Positions 36,592 to 48,606 of a DNA stretch of 64,000 nucleotides are shown one piece after another. The stretch spans positions 3,076,032 to 3,140,031 of the forward strand of contig VSJF01000002.1 in assembly GCA_009739215.1 (NCBI GenBank), written 5' to 3'. Every line of letters starts with the position of its first letter. The first letter of the stretch is position 1. The stretch comes from Floccularia luteovirens. Taxonomy: Eukaryota > Basidiomycota > Agaricomycetes > Agaricales > Squamanitaceae. Made by a program: the position numbers and the translations under genes. The notes under the pieces were generated by a model, which saw nothing but the letters and a program-made list of their open reading frames with translations, was not told the origin of the DNA and made no database searches.

Positions 36592-38432
36592 ATGTTCCCG
36601 TTTTCCCCTGAAAATAAAACTTTGTCCAATTGGGCTCAGTTCCGACTCATAGGAGGGTACATTCAAGGCACGTCTTTATAAGTTGATATAATCTGACGAA
36701 TGGTTTCTTGGCATCATAAGCCACGAGACCTGTATAGTCTTCTTTTCGAATACAATCCTTGTCATCAGAATCTGTTGTTCACAGAAGATGTCGCAACGGT
36801 GAAGTTGCGGAATGAACGTAATTGCTTTTGTATGGTACTACTTACAGCGGTATTTACCGTGGGTTTTGATAAGATGGCACTTACTTTTTAAAGAATCCTC
36901 ACCCACGAGTAGAAAAATATGGAGTAGAGTTGCAGACAACACCACGAATGACGACCGTAGTAGAGGTGGAGAGAATTATTAACAACTAGATGTGGGCGGG
37001 AAAGAAGAAAAATTAAAGACAGAAGACAAATCTCAATCTTTCCTTTAGTTCCAAAATATCAGAGCGCATCCGGATTTACATTGACGTGTGTACAGTAACC
37101 ATCTGCATACTTAACTTCGGCAGTGGAAGATACAATCTCGGTATAAAATTCAATAAATCCGTCTGGGACCTACAAACATAATTTCAAAAACTTCTTTAGA
37201 TATCTTCCTTTTCTTACATGGATGTGATGGATAGAGCCTTTCTGTGTTATTCATCGATGCATCATTTGTTAATCATTTCCCAGGTACTTCATCACCATAG
37301 AAGCGAGCAGCAATCACCATTGACCCATCATGACAGCACCATAAAGATATGACACGGGAGATTTCAATGATCATTGATCACAAAGTATATTACAGTCTGA
37401 TCTTGATTAAGAACAAAGAAAAACAATAACATATTATATTATGTATAATAAAGGGTGGCGGTGATCATAAAAAGAAAAAAGAAAGAAGGAATAGAAAGAT
37501 ATTTGAGTTATAAAAAGAAAATGATTCTAACGATAAGTATGCAGCACGCAGGGTCACATAAAATGTAGTCAATAAAAAGGGGTACCATATGGGACCAACA
37601 AGAAAAGTAATAATAAAACGCCAAAGTTAAAAACAGACAAAATAGTATCAGTATACGTAAATTGCCATCTTTCCATCCTTTAATGAAAAGATTCTCCCAA
37701 GAACCCAACTGCCCAACTAGATGATCCGAATAGAAGTGTGTGTGTGGTGTGTGGGGATATGAACAGGTGATTAGTCGGCGTCGGGGTTTTGCGTGCAAGT
37801 GGAGCTATGGAGGGGTGTCGGTTTGTGAATTGGTGGATATAAAAATGCAATATAAAAAGAGGTCGGGCCCTCGAAACAAGTCGTAGCATCCTCGGGATAA
37901 TTGGTACATTATCACCACCTCCTTGTGTTTTGTTATCGTACGAAAAGTTTTCCATGCGAACAATCAGTCGGAGAGTGCGCCACAGATATAAATAGGAATG
38001 CAATTATTTGGTTTCGAGATATATATGCAATTTTTTTTTTCATAATCCGCGCGGTGAGAGATTGATGGGGGTGCGTAGGTAAAAAACCTGACATACGAAC
38101 ACAAAAAAAAGTAAGAAAGTTAAGCCCCACAAAGAGAAGGAGAAAAAAAATAAAGATATAAAGTAAGAGGCAAGGCAAAGAATGTCAAGAAGGGAGAATC
38201 GGTTAAGTGTAATGGGTAACAACCGATTGAGATAGATAATAAACAACAAGAGGTCAAGACAAAAAAAGGAAACGATAAAGGAATGTGTAGAAGTGGAAGA
38301 ATGATATGACTTTATGGGGATCAACTATGAGCAGGTAAGGATAGACATGATGGATGTTGCAGGTAATACACAGGGCAAGATATGAAGGAATGGACCCGAT
38401 CCATGGAAGCCAGCAAATAAAATCCCACCAAC
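36592..38432. other. Intergenic, no gene seen
   Basis: About 1.8 kb, increasingly AT- and purine-rich toward the 3' end of the G-alpha gene. Frames on the minus strand (37508-38324) are hydrophobic low-complexity translations of A-rich DNA and lack any family signature. This region should include the oxidase promoter and the G-alpha 3' UTR. Confidence 0.4.
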
Positions 38433-39844
38433 CTACAGGAGACCACACTCCCGAAGGTGTAGCTGTAGTAGAATATCCTGAATAGCGCTCAGAACAACTG
38501 AGAATCAGGAACGAAAACAAGCGTGAGAAAAAATGCACAGGGATAGATATCAGTACGACTTACACTTGATTTGTTGTGTGTCAGTAGCACATGTATAATG
38601 TGCATAGATCTGTTTAGTAGCTGCACTCTGGTTGAGAGAGACGAAGCGGTGTAGAAGGAAGTCGCAAGCAGCATCATAATTGTCTCCGCCTGGGAACTCT
38701 GGGAAGTAGTCACTTAGTGGTGAACGTGGCAACTTTTCTGCGAACAGATCAATTTTGTTCAGGAATAGAATCTGTGGTAGACAAGTAATTAAAGTTAAAT
38801 TAAAAAAACTGGAAGGACAAAAAGAGAACCATACAATTGATGTCTTTACAAACCATCGAGAATTGCATATTGAATCAAAAAGTGTGAGAGCTTCTTGCAT
38901 ACGGTTCTTGATTGGAGCATGAGATGAGGAACAAGGTAGGAAAAAAAAATTAGACTTACGACACTCTCGTCCTCATAGAGCATTTGGTCATACTCGCTCA
39001 AACTAACCAAGAATACGAGGGCTGTAACGTTCTCAAAACAGTGTATCCATTTTTTACGCTCACTCCGTTGACCTCCAACATCAAATAATTTATAGGTCAG
39101 CTCGCCGACCTTGAATGTAGTTTCTGTGATACCTGTAGTCTTAACTCGACTACGCAGGATATCTTGGTCCGTTGGAAGGTACCCAGGGGCAGCCATGCGA
39201 TCTATAGAGTTGAAGTAGTAAACGGCCGAGTCGTTCAGCTGGAATTCGCGGGCACGACGAACGGCCTCCTTGACGCCAGGATCTCTCCAGAGAGCCCTAA
39301 CAGCATCAACAACATCCCGAGGAAGAACATCTGCTTCAATCTGCATAGGCAAGGCCATGATTGTTGCACGACGTGCATCATTTTGAGGAGCTAGGTTAAG
39401 ATCAAGCTGAGGCAGAGCCTCAAGGATAGCGCTAGAGAGGGAATAAGAAGAATTGGAGAAGATTATCAGAAAAGGAGACGGACCGCATGGACTGGATTGT
39501 ATTGGAGAAGATGATTTCTTTATAGGAATCTCTTTCAGAATCATTGTATCCGCCATGATGGATGAGTTTCATTTGCTTGAGAACCGTTGACTGTGATGGG
39601 GGAAGGACTAATGAGACGAATGAGGAAAGAGAAAAGGAGAAAGAACCGCACCTTCCCAGACTCTCCCGCCCCCAGCAGCAGCATCTTGATCTCGTTCTTC
39701 GCCATCATACGGTCTCTCTTGAGCTGGTTCTCGATCTCATCGTTACCTGGAAGTAGAGAGAAGTTAAAGTGGATGAGTAAGGAAAGAAAAATACGCACGG
39801 GCCTTTGCCTCGTCATCGATACCAGTTGATTGTACGCAACCCAT
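38433..39844 (-). CDS. Heterotrimeric G-protein alpha subunit
   Basis: Exons 39844-39799, 39746-39652, 39590-39484, 39431-38960, 38906-38835, 38771-38564 and 38497-38433 sum to 1065 nt (354 aa, the usual length). The N-terminus MGCVQST has Gly2 for myristoylation and Cys3 for palmitoylation. All nucleotide-binding boxes are present: LLLGAGESGKST (G1), RVKTTGITET (switch I, with catalytic Arg), FDVGGQRSERKKWIHCFE (switch II, with catalytic Gln), LFLNKIDLF (NKxD) and YTCATDTQQIK (TCAT). The C-terminus is RECGLL. It couples seven-transmembrane receptors to cAMP or MAPK signalling at the plasma membrane, in basidiomycetes often including pheromone response. Which fungal G-alpha class it belongs to needs a tree. 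The gene is intact, in contrast to its upstream neighbours. Confidence 0.95.
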
Positions 39845-42800
39845 TTTGAATCAGGAGAAATAAAGAAATAAGAGAGGGGAATGAGTGGTGTGATGAGGAC
39901 GGGAGAGAGGATGTCGATGGAGGATGAGAAAAAAAAGGATGACAGACTGTTGTTAGTGTTACAACTTAGTCACCTGTTTCACCGCCTTTCTTACAAATCT
40001 CTTTGTTTTTGTTTGGCTTCTCTCTCTTGTACTTAAATTAGCCAATCGTTTGATATACTCGTATATCACCATATGTAAGTGCACTTTAACATCTAGTGCA
40101 TCGGTCATCGGACTACTTGCACCCCCAGGTAGATTATATGATTAGATTTCGTTCAAACATGTGGGGAAGCTCACCAATGCCATTTAGGCGTTATTGCGCT
40201 CCCATACAAATCACATATATATGTCTAGACTGTTATAACTACAAAGACAAATGGACCATGGCGATGAGAAATGAGAAATCCCTACGATACGATACGTCTT
40301 CACAAGTATTAAGCGGAGCAATGCATGCACTGATAGTACCTTTGTATCCGCCGATAAATACCTGCCATTCAGGTTCATTGGAATATCAAGCCTTTCAAAG
40401 GGTCGACCCATGTGGCATTTTTACATATAATAAAATGTCGCATTCTCCGAAAAAATCGCCTAATGACGACAAGCTTTGTATTAGTCCCTAAATATTCGCC
40501 ATTTCTGCCAAAAGTAATAGAACGGCGGCCGTGTGTCTTGTTAAATTCGTTTATATGCGATTCCTAATTTCCAAGGTCACAAGAGGGAAAAAAAAAAGAA
40601 TAGGCGCCACTGCGTGCCTGTCATCTTGTTGGATTGCCACCGCAGTGTCTTGGAAATCCCTAGGCAATATTGGAGTGGGCGCTAAAGGCGTTTAGGCGAA
40701 GCGCATAGGTACCTGTTTTGGTCCCCGAGGTTTTCCTGTTACTGTTTCATGAGTTTCTTTCGGTCATAGAATCATGAATTTGACACTTTGCAACAGATTC
40801 CACGCGGAAATTCTACACAATGTTCGGGCATGTCATAAAAATTGTTTTTCCTATCCACTATGAATAACCTGCCGACACTGCAACTTTCGTGGAAGAAAAA
40901 ACAATTGAATGAAAGTATGTGAATAACAACAACGTGGTGTGAGAAGGCTCCCGAAGTCTTCGGGTGAAAAGCGGACCCGGGCTTAAGTGTATCTTTCTTG
41001 TATGTCTTCGGTGCCGCTACTCGCGGAGGCAATCTTTCGTGAGCTCAGACAGCTTGAATAGAATGACTTCAACATTGCGTGGATAGCACATGGTCACAGT
41101 GGTCATAGATGCTCCAGCCAAACAAACTCAAGGTATTGCTACCGTGAAATCTTCTCCATTGATCACTAAATCCGTGGCGAAAATTTGATATATTTAGTGA
41201 TTGCGAGTACAACATTCGTCTTCCAATCATTTTAGCCCGATTGGACGTGAAAGCACATCGTTTGACTATGGAATTGACATTGGCTTTTTGTTTTGCGAGC
41301 TGCATTTCAGGGTCTCTCTAAAATAACTGGACCAGTGTAAATAGTTATTATTATCTCATCATACAGCAAGCGTTCTACATACTTGCGTAGAATTCTCCAA
41401 AGATCGGTGATACTAGGAAAAGCGAGTTCCCGATCATGTGCGTCTCTCTTCTACTCACAACCAGGAGTCAACTAGGGTTTTGAATTTGATCGAACATGGG
41501 GAGAGTCGGTATTCTTGGTCTCGAGGTTTACTTTGTCGAAGACGCGATAGCTGCAAATTGGTGCCGAATCCTCCATAGAGAATATAATGAAAATACAGTT
41601 CTAATTAGATTACAAACCAAAAGCACACATCCCCACCTTAGCCTCATCACACTCAGTCAGTACCCAATCAATACATATCCATAGTAGTCTTTCGAGCATC
41701 ATCCAAAATGTCACTTAGCTATTCGGACAATGAATCTGATGCAGATTCATTATCTTTGTGGAATAATCAAGATCCGAACGAGTACATACATGTATCAGGG
41801 TGATGGTGTACTTATCTTGACATGACAGGTGCCTTATTTGTGGAGAGGTTGGCGTAAAGCTGTCAGGAAGCTACCCATCATATACTGCGTCATGGGATGC
41901 TAGCTTCTGACCCGTAAAATGCCTTGGAACTGTGAATGTGTATCGATGAATGCCTCGTTCCATTTGATAACGGTCAAATCTGGGAATGTATAGTCAATGA
42001 TACAACCCATGTGGAAAAAGAACAAACTATCCGTCGTCTCCTCAACTTCCATTGTGGAACTGTGATGTCAGGAAATAATTAGAATGGTTGGAACCTGCAA
42101 GGGGTGTTTGAGCGGGTCAAATGGGATATATCAAAGGATCTTCAGTTTAACCCGCTGAGTGGGTGTAAAGTGAATTATCAGCCTAAACGAGACTTGTAAA
42201 ACGGCTCTGCGAGAAAGAAACCCCCAATGAGTAAAGTTCTCGGCATCATCTTCGTTTCTATCATCTGTGCACACGTGTAATGTACAAAAACGACAATATT
42301 GCGATAGCCCTTCATTCGAAAGGCTAGAGAGGTAAGAAAGAAAGGTTTATTGTGCAACTGTAGTAAGAATTGCCGTGAGACGATATAAAAGTTAGTAATT
42401 AAAATCAAGGGGAGCTTCCCAAGCTTGTTTAGACAAAGTCTAGTGCTGCGGAGCAAGTACCATATCACCGGCCGTGATATGCCGCATTGAATGATCCCAA
42501 AAGTAGGTGTGAATGTGAATGAGAGAGTTGGATAGTAAAAATGGCAGAGGAAAGGCCGAGGAAATATTTCGATATTTTTGTGATAATTTGATCAACTGCG
42601 CAAAGACGAGAATAAAATAAACCAAGACTGGAGTGTGTCAATACTACCTAGGTTGGTTACCTAGACTATACCAGTAAGATGGGAGGAAAGTAACAAACTT
42701 GAACATTGAGTCGAACCTAAAGGGAGCGGTGTGCTCACGTGTTGGGCTACCAGGCACATCCACCGGTTCGGTGCTGACTTGCGTGGGAGTTGAAAGCTCA

Positions 42801-43424
42801 AAGGAGAAATGTCGAGGCTCGTGGCTCTGGGCAAATAACAGAAGTTTGTCGAAAACATCAGGTTTTCACTGTAGGTAAGGGCTGTTAAGGGTCGTACCCC
42901 TGCCAAACTTCGTAATTTGGTGATTGTCCAATTGAATTGAACTCAGAACGCCCAAATTTTTAGTATTCGCGAATTCGTTGCAATTGCTATGTTTTTGTCT
43001 CCACTTCCTTATCCTCCGACGTTTGCCCGACCTTCCGTCCTGGTCTTGCACTCGCCTAGGAGTCCCGCTTTCAGACGCGGTGTGTATTTTACTTGCCATT
43101 ATCCAGATCCCCTTCACCAACTTATTGCATTACCTTAACTGATCTCTTGCTCGCCGGTCACCACCCGTCCTTGGCTCCTGCCTGGTTATGGTATGCTGTT
43201 TTGCCTGCTTCAGTTAACCAGATCCACTCGATCTTTTGATCAGCGGCGGCGCTTCGCCAGTTTTCTTCTCACTGGAGTTGCGATTTACCGTGGGCACAGA
43301 AGCCACCCTTTCTTTACGATATCCATACTCGCGTGGCCTCTAACACCTTGCAACATACAACAGTAACTTCACCCTGTTTAATCCACCCTGCGCAGTTCTT
43401 TTTCAATCTTAATCCTTGCCTGCG
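39845..43424. other. Long gene-poor interval upstream of the Zn2Cys6 gene
   Basis: About 3.6 kb with no domain-bearing frame. A candidate small spliced ORF lies at 41708-41903 (separate entry). A basic 54-codon minus-strand frame near 42930-43093 (with GKRRRIRKWRQKH) is divergent to the regulator gene but has no recognised relatives. No tRNA or tandem repeats were seen. Confidence 0.4.
41708..41903 (+). CDS. Candidate small spliced ORF, unrecognised
   Basis: ATG at 41708 opens MSLSYSDNESDADSLSLW. A 37-nt GTATCA..ACAG segment (41792-41828), if removed, joins in phase to VPYLWRGWRKAVRKLP and a TAG at 41901-41903, giving 52 residues with an acidic N-terminal half and a basic C-terminal half. 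The putative intron is shorter than any other in this window, and no homologue is recognised. It could be chance. Confidence 0.18.
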
Positions 43425-46400
43425 ATGGTCGCCAGTGTCAATAGCGACCTATATTCTCCATTTCAGCATCCAATGTTCTCAGAAGATGGTCCTCAGTCTA
43501 GTGAAGAAAGTTCAGGTCTGCATTCTCCAGTTTTTGGTGCTCAGTATTCTACACATGGTCATAACGGTAAGTTGTTGCTATCGCACCCACTTCATGCCTA
43601 ACCTGTCTTAAATATCTACTTCCGTCAATTAAGTCCGGTATCAACATGATCATTTAAGTGCTCAGCAGGCCGCGGGCATTCTTGCGCCGCAATATGACTA
43701 CGCTCATCCACTTCCAGTTCAACAACCTCCGATACTTGATGCGACAATAGATCTCCATAGTCCAAGCGCCCGCCAAATCACGTTTTCCTCACACCCCACT
43801 CTTTCGCCTCGTAACCAGCTTGGACAAGACTTCCCTGTCCAACATTCGGTGAATTCCCGTATCCCCCCTACTGCTCATGGTGGCGTTCATATCGACTTCA
43901 CTTTTCATATGCCTGAACGACGGTTGTCTGGAGCAACAACTTCTCATGCACCGTCTTACTCAACCCGAAATATTGGAAACCCGAGCGGTATGTCCATTGC
44001 TGGTGATCACAGGTCGAGTGCTGTCGTTCCCGCCGAACGTACAGAAGCATCCACGTCAACTGCGGCGTCCAACTCGAAAGGAACTCGAAAGGAAACGTCT
44101 CCTGTTGTCATAGCTTGTTGTCAATGGTATGTTTTCCTTCATTACATCTTTCATTAAGCCTTATAACGAAGTACTAACGGATTACGGGTTTCTTCCACCC
44201 TGTATGCTGTCGTAGCCGTTTGCGCAAAATTCGATGCGATTCTACAAGACCTGTTTGCAACAATTGCCTCCGAAGAGCTAACCCATGCGAGTATGATGCT
44301 GCACCGAAACGAAGAGGGCCGGATAAGCATCCTGGTCTTCGAAAGCGAGGACCTAAAAAGCGGCCTGCGCCTCCAGATAGTTATGTTCAGCCTGCCCCGA
44401 AACGTAGAAAATCAGTCCGCGATCCATCCGAGTCACAAGAAGCTCCACCAGAAGTGAAAGAAATCATGGGTGATGCAAAGGGGCCATCCTCGACGGCGAG
44501 ACATCAGGATCGCTTGACAGAGGCTCATCGCGCCCAACCTTCTCAATCACCCACTGGCCTGCGTATAATCACCGAACCAGCTCTTCCGATCAGGGTAGAT
44601 ATAAACTACCAAATCACTATTGTATCTCTACAACATATTGATGTTTTTCGATACAGAATCCCCCATCTCCAACTTCTTTTCCTCGATATCATGATGAATC
44701 AGCATATCCCCCACATAGGAAATTTCCTGTTCCGAACTCTCCCGCTGTTGAGACGGAACAGAGAATATGGTGGGACAAGATCTTAAGAGGATACTCGTGA
44801 GTCTATCTGATTTGATGACGAATTTTCATACTGAAAAAAATTGTGTATTCAAGCATAAAGGAAATTGTTGAGGAATTCACATTTCTGTATGCATATAGTG
44901 CTTTGGATTTCCTTCACTACTTATCTAAACATAATTCCCCAGGATTGATAACACTGGACACTTGCTATCATTTATTAGCATCAATTTTCTATATGGCCGC
45001 CTCTCAAATACTGGGGAGCGGCTACGTACCCAGCCATCATTCATCCTGGCAGCTTTGGCGATGGCCAAATTGATGAAATCTAGTAGCGTAGAGGAATCTA
45101 CAGCAGGTCTACAACAAGCGTTGAATTTGAAGACCGATGCACACACTGCGTTTGAGGATGCTTGGCGTGTTGGTTGGATAGATGCAACGCTTGCAGAAGC
45201 TGCATTGGTAAATTCACTGCCCTATATGAAAGTTGCCAACTAATGTATTTTCCCTCAAGATTTTGGCTTTGTTTGAAACATCAGCTCATCCTGATTACAG
45301 TCATAGCAGAGCGGCAGGCGCTTTACTCACTTTGGACGAAATCATGCGGAATATCCAGCTTACCACCAATGATATTAACGACCATGATGTTTGTACTTTT
45401 CCGCCTAACGCTGTGCCGACAATAATCATCGACTATGGTCCCGAGGATCCGCTTCACCCTCTTGAACAGAAATCTTGTTTGTGCCTACCACCTGATCCAG
45501 TCAACTCACCTGGGCCCTATATCACCCGAAATTATATCTTGCCATGGAACTCTTCTTGGGATCCGAATCAGTATCGAGATGAAGAAATTCGAAGACTTTG
45601 CTGGAGTTCACTTAGCCTGATCTCAGATTATAGTTCACAATGTGCAGCATTCAACAGGGAGCCTCCTAAATTGTATTTGACGGATCCAGTCAACGTAAGT
45701 ATAAGTATAAACACTTTATAATCATACTCATGGAACCTAGTATGCGCTCTTATTTCCTGGCGAGGTCATTGATCGCGAAACTCCTACATATCGAGCGACC
45801 GGATCCATGTCACCCAAGGAGTCCGTGTGGGCCTTATTCTGCCGTAGTATGCTACTATGGAACTTTTGCAATCGCTTCCGACAAGACCAAGTTGCGACCG
45901 AAGACATTTCTGATCAAGTGCAAGAAGCATGGATTGAAGTCCAATCGATACAAGATTCTTTGGACTTGCATCGGTGTAACATTGACACCACAATCATTTA
46001 TATGTGTCGTGAATATGTCTATAAGTAAATGGTCTATCTTCATATACTGTGACCAATTCTAAATCATTGCTTTTCGTTTTGTTTAACTAGCACACAGATG
46101 TTAATCACTCAAGCATTGCGCAGGTTGGTGCCTTTCGCACTTTCGTATGTTTCATTTCGGACCTTAAAGCCTTGCAGCTTACACGGTTTGGATAGTGGAT
46201 TGACCACAACCCCAGGTCCCATTTTCAAACGAAAACATGCAGAAGACTGGCGTATGTGTTGAAACCTTAAATTATGCAAAACTTGTTCTCACACAATGCA
46301 CACTAGTTTATTATCAAGATCAAGTGATTAGACGCGTACATTCTACCATACATAACTTGACAGGGCCAGATGGGCATCAGTTGACTAGGCGCCCATTCCG

Positions 46401-46766
46401 CGTCACTTGGTTCATCAATCAATTATCTATGTAAGATTGCTTATCGATAGAAGCACGTTCGTTTACTGATAGATCATCTACAGATGTCTGGTCTTGTGGA
46501 GTCATGATAGAAGCCTTCATGATGCGTTAAAATTGGGAAAAATGATCCTTCAAGCTGTTGATGTGATGAACGCTCTTTGGCCCTGTCCTGGTGTGTCTCT
46601 CTTTTAAAATTCCTTTTCAGACTCTTTACCAGATATATTTTTTTTAGTGAATCAACATCAAAGCGATGTCTTACGGCAGCGCATTATTGATGCGTGCACT
46701 CTGGTCGGGATGGACCTTCCGTTTTCTCCAAGTTATTCCTTACCTCCTTTCATAACAACCTCTTAA
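43425..46766 (+). CDS. Zn2Cys6 (Gal4-type) transcription factor
   Basis: Thirteen exons: 43425-43566, 43634-44126, 44216-44594, 44657-44796, 44854-44886, 44943-45207, 45260-45694, 45741-46024, 46091-46123, 46178-46251, 46307-46430, 46484-46590, 46648-46766. The sum is 2628 nt (875 aa). The N-terminal 200 residues are Ser/Pro/Gln-rich. The zinc cluster starts at about residue 209: ACCQCRLRKIRCD followed by RPVCNNCLRRANPCEY, with all six cysteines. A basic linker (KRRGPDKHPGLRKRGPKKRP) acts as DNA-binding extension and nuclear signal. The C-terminal half is a helical fungal-specific regulatory region (ERLRTQPSFILAALAMAKLM, TLAEAALILALFETSAHPDY, RRLCWSSLSLISDYSSQCAA). The intron splitting the zinc cluster falls right after the CxxC. 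The target genes are unknown. Confidence 0.9.
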
Positions 46767-47530
46767 CGGGACTAGTAATCGCCTGCATTTTCACGTCAGT
46801 CCATAATTATATATATATAGTTCTCCTGTTGTGCTTCGTGTAACATTTACTTGTACAACAGTTCTCCGAGTTGCTGTGTCACAACGACTAATGATTTGAC
46901 AATATTGTAATGATACATACTCGAGAAACATTGTTGAATTTATAAGGAAGAGATCTCTGTACAACGCGTTGTTTAAATATCAATCCAATTTCAGACAGGT
47001 CCCGAGGCTAGTACGCTTATTTTTAGTTTATAATAATTCTGACAGCTGTTATGATAAATCAAAGGTGGATTCTCACTCACTGGAGCCTCTATCGCCTGTG
47101 ATTCAGTAGTCTTCCAACTGTCCGGTGAAAATAAAATAAAATTGTAGCTCCAAAACAATTTAGGATGGAGTTGATAAAAGATAAAGTCAAGTCAGCAGAT
47201 ATGTGTAAATTCGTACATGTAGTATGATACTCGGTTGAGTTTTTAGACAGGAAATGGGTATGGATACAGATGAAGGGGCGTCTCGCGAAGGTGGGTATGA
47301 TAATAAAGTCCCTGAAATGAAGACAGCAAAGGAAGGTTGAAATTGAAAGGAAAGTAGTCCGTGCAGTTTGTTCAAGAATGCATGTCTGTGTCTCCGAGGT
47401 AAACAAACACCGTCCTAACCACCCCAACTTACAGCAATGGCTCCTGATTCTTGTATTTTGAAATCTTCTGTACATGTTGATTCAGTAAGAGAAGGGGTGT
47501 TCTAAAATGGAATTAATTAGTAACTTCGCA
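46767..47530. other. Intergenic, no gene seen
   Basis: About 760 bp between convergent genes, AT-rich. The minus-strand frames at 47089-47475 look random. It should contain two 3' UTRs. Confidence 0.4.
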
Positions 47531-48110
47531 TCATATTGTTGCCTGGAAGCTTGCATTGCCAAATTTGTGCAAATCCACTGTGTCCTCTGACCCTTCTTGC
47601 GTTCCTTCGAGGGAATGTTGCGCGGGAGGCTAAAATAAAAATCAATATCATCGACCCTTCTCGTGAGACATAGAATGCAGTTCTCACTGATTGGCTTGAA
47701 AGGTATTCGCTTGTAGCAGACCTTTCGCCATTTTGTTGAATAGGTGACCGGTCCGTATCAGTGGATGTACTATCTACCCCAGTCCTCTTTTTTGTTCTAC
47801 CTCTCCTAGACTCTGCCAGTTTCTTTGAAGGCAACCGTCTGACAAGGCGTACATTCAAGACAGGGGTAAGCGGATTCACGTCATTTACAGTAGTATCTCT
47901 TGACATAGACGAGGATGAACGGGAGGTGGAGGCATTCATGATAGATGAGAAAGGAGCTCCCACATGAGCTTGTATCTGTGTGTGAGAGAATTGTGCTGGT
48001 GTCGGTGAAAGAGGTGTTGCGGAGTCAGAGGCTGGAGACATTGAATCTTGCTGAGTCGACACCAGTTGGTTGGTCAGGTTGAAAGGAAGGTGAGTAGTTA
48101 CATTGACCAT
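47531..48110 (-). CDS. Hypothetical Ser/Thr-rich protein
   Basis: Proposed exons 48110-47688 and 47629-47531 (522 nt, 173 aa). The start MVNVTTHLPFNLTNQLVSTQ is chosen over an upstream in-frame start at 48272 because coding character begins there. The intron GTGAGA..TTTTAG is canonical and, when removed, gives an acidic C-terminus (HSLEGTQEGSEDTVDLHKFG); retaining it gives a longer, less convincing tail. The protein is polar and probably disordered, with a basic patch (VRLVRRLPSKKLAESRRGRT). I recognise no domain and propose no function. Confidence 0.4.
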
Positions 48111-48606
48111 TTTTCTTGGTTTCCGAGATATTAACTTAAGCCGTTTCAAATAAAAAATATGTAAAGAACACACCCTCCTGTTGAGCGAACAATGGTGTGC
48201 ATTCGTTCTTTCATCCGACTGTGATTTTCTCCTATTATTTCTGGGAGGGCAGGCCTGGGTTGTATAAATCACATGGTAAATTAACCGGAAGAAAAGTACG
48301 CACGGAATATCTGCGGAAGCAGGTATGAGGTGCGATTGTTCACCCTGATGGACCTGAACGTGGAATGGTTAGATCTAGGAGCCAACAGTAATGAATACAG
48401 ACAAGTTTTGAGGAGCGTTTACGTTGCAGACAGCACGACAATACATGGGTGAGCATGGTGTCGAGCATAAGGTAAGTAGCAAACCATATATTAGGGTTGG
48501 TTGTACGCGTAAGAAAAAAGAAGCATTTAAGCTATTTCAATCATTTCTTATGTGATCTCGTTATCTTTACGTTTATGTCACAAATACAAACAACAAATTC
48601 GTACAA

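Noticed and set aside
37508..38540. Several hydrophobic minus-strand frames downstream of the G-alpha gene
   Set aside because: They come from A-rich, low-complexity DNA reading as Phe/Leu/Ser; no conserved motif.
40772..41032. Minus-strand frame starting with a basic, proline-containing segment
   Set aside because: It lacks an ATG start and turns into sequence without conserved features.
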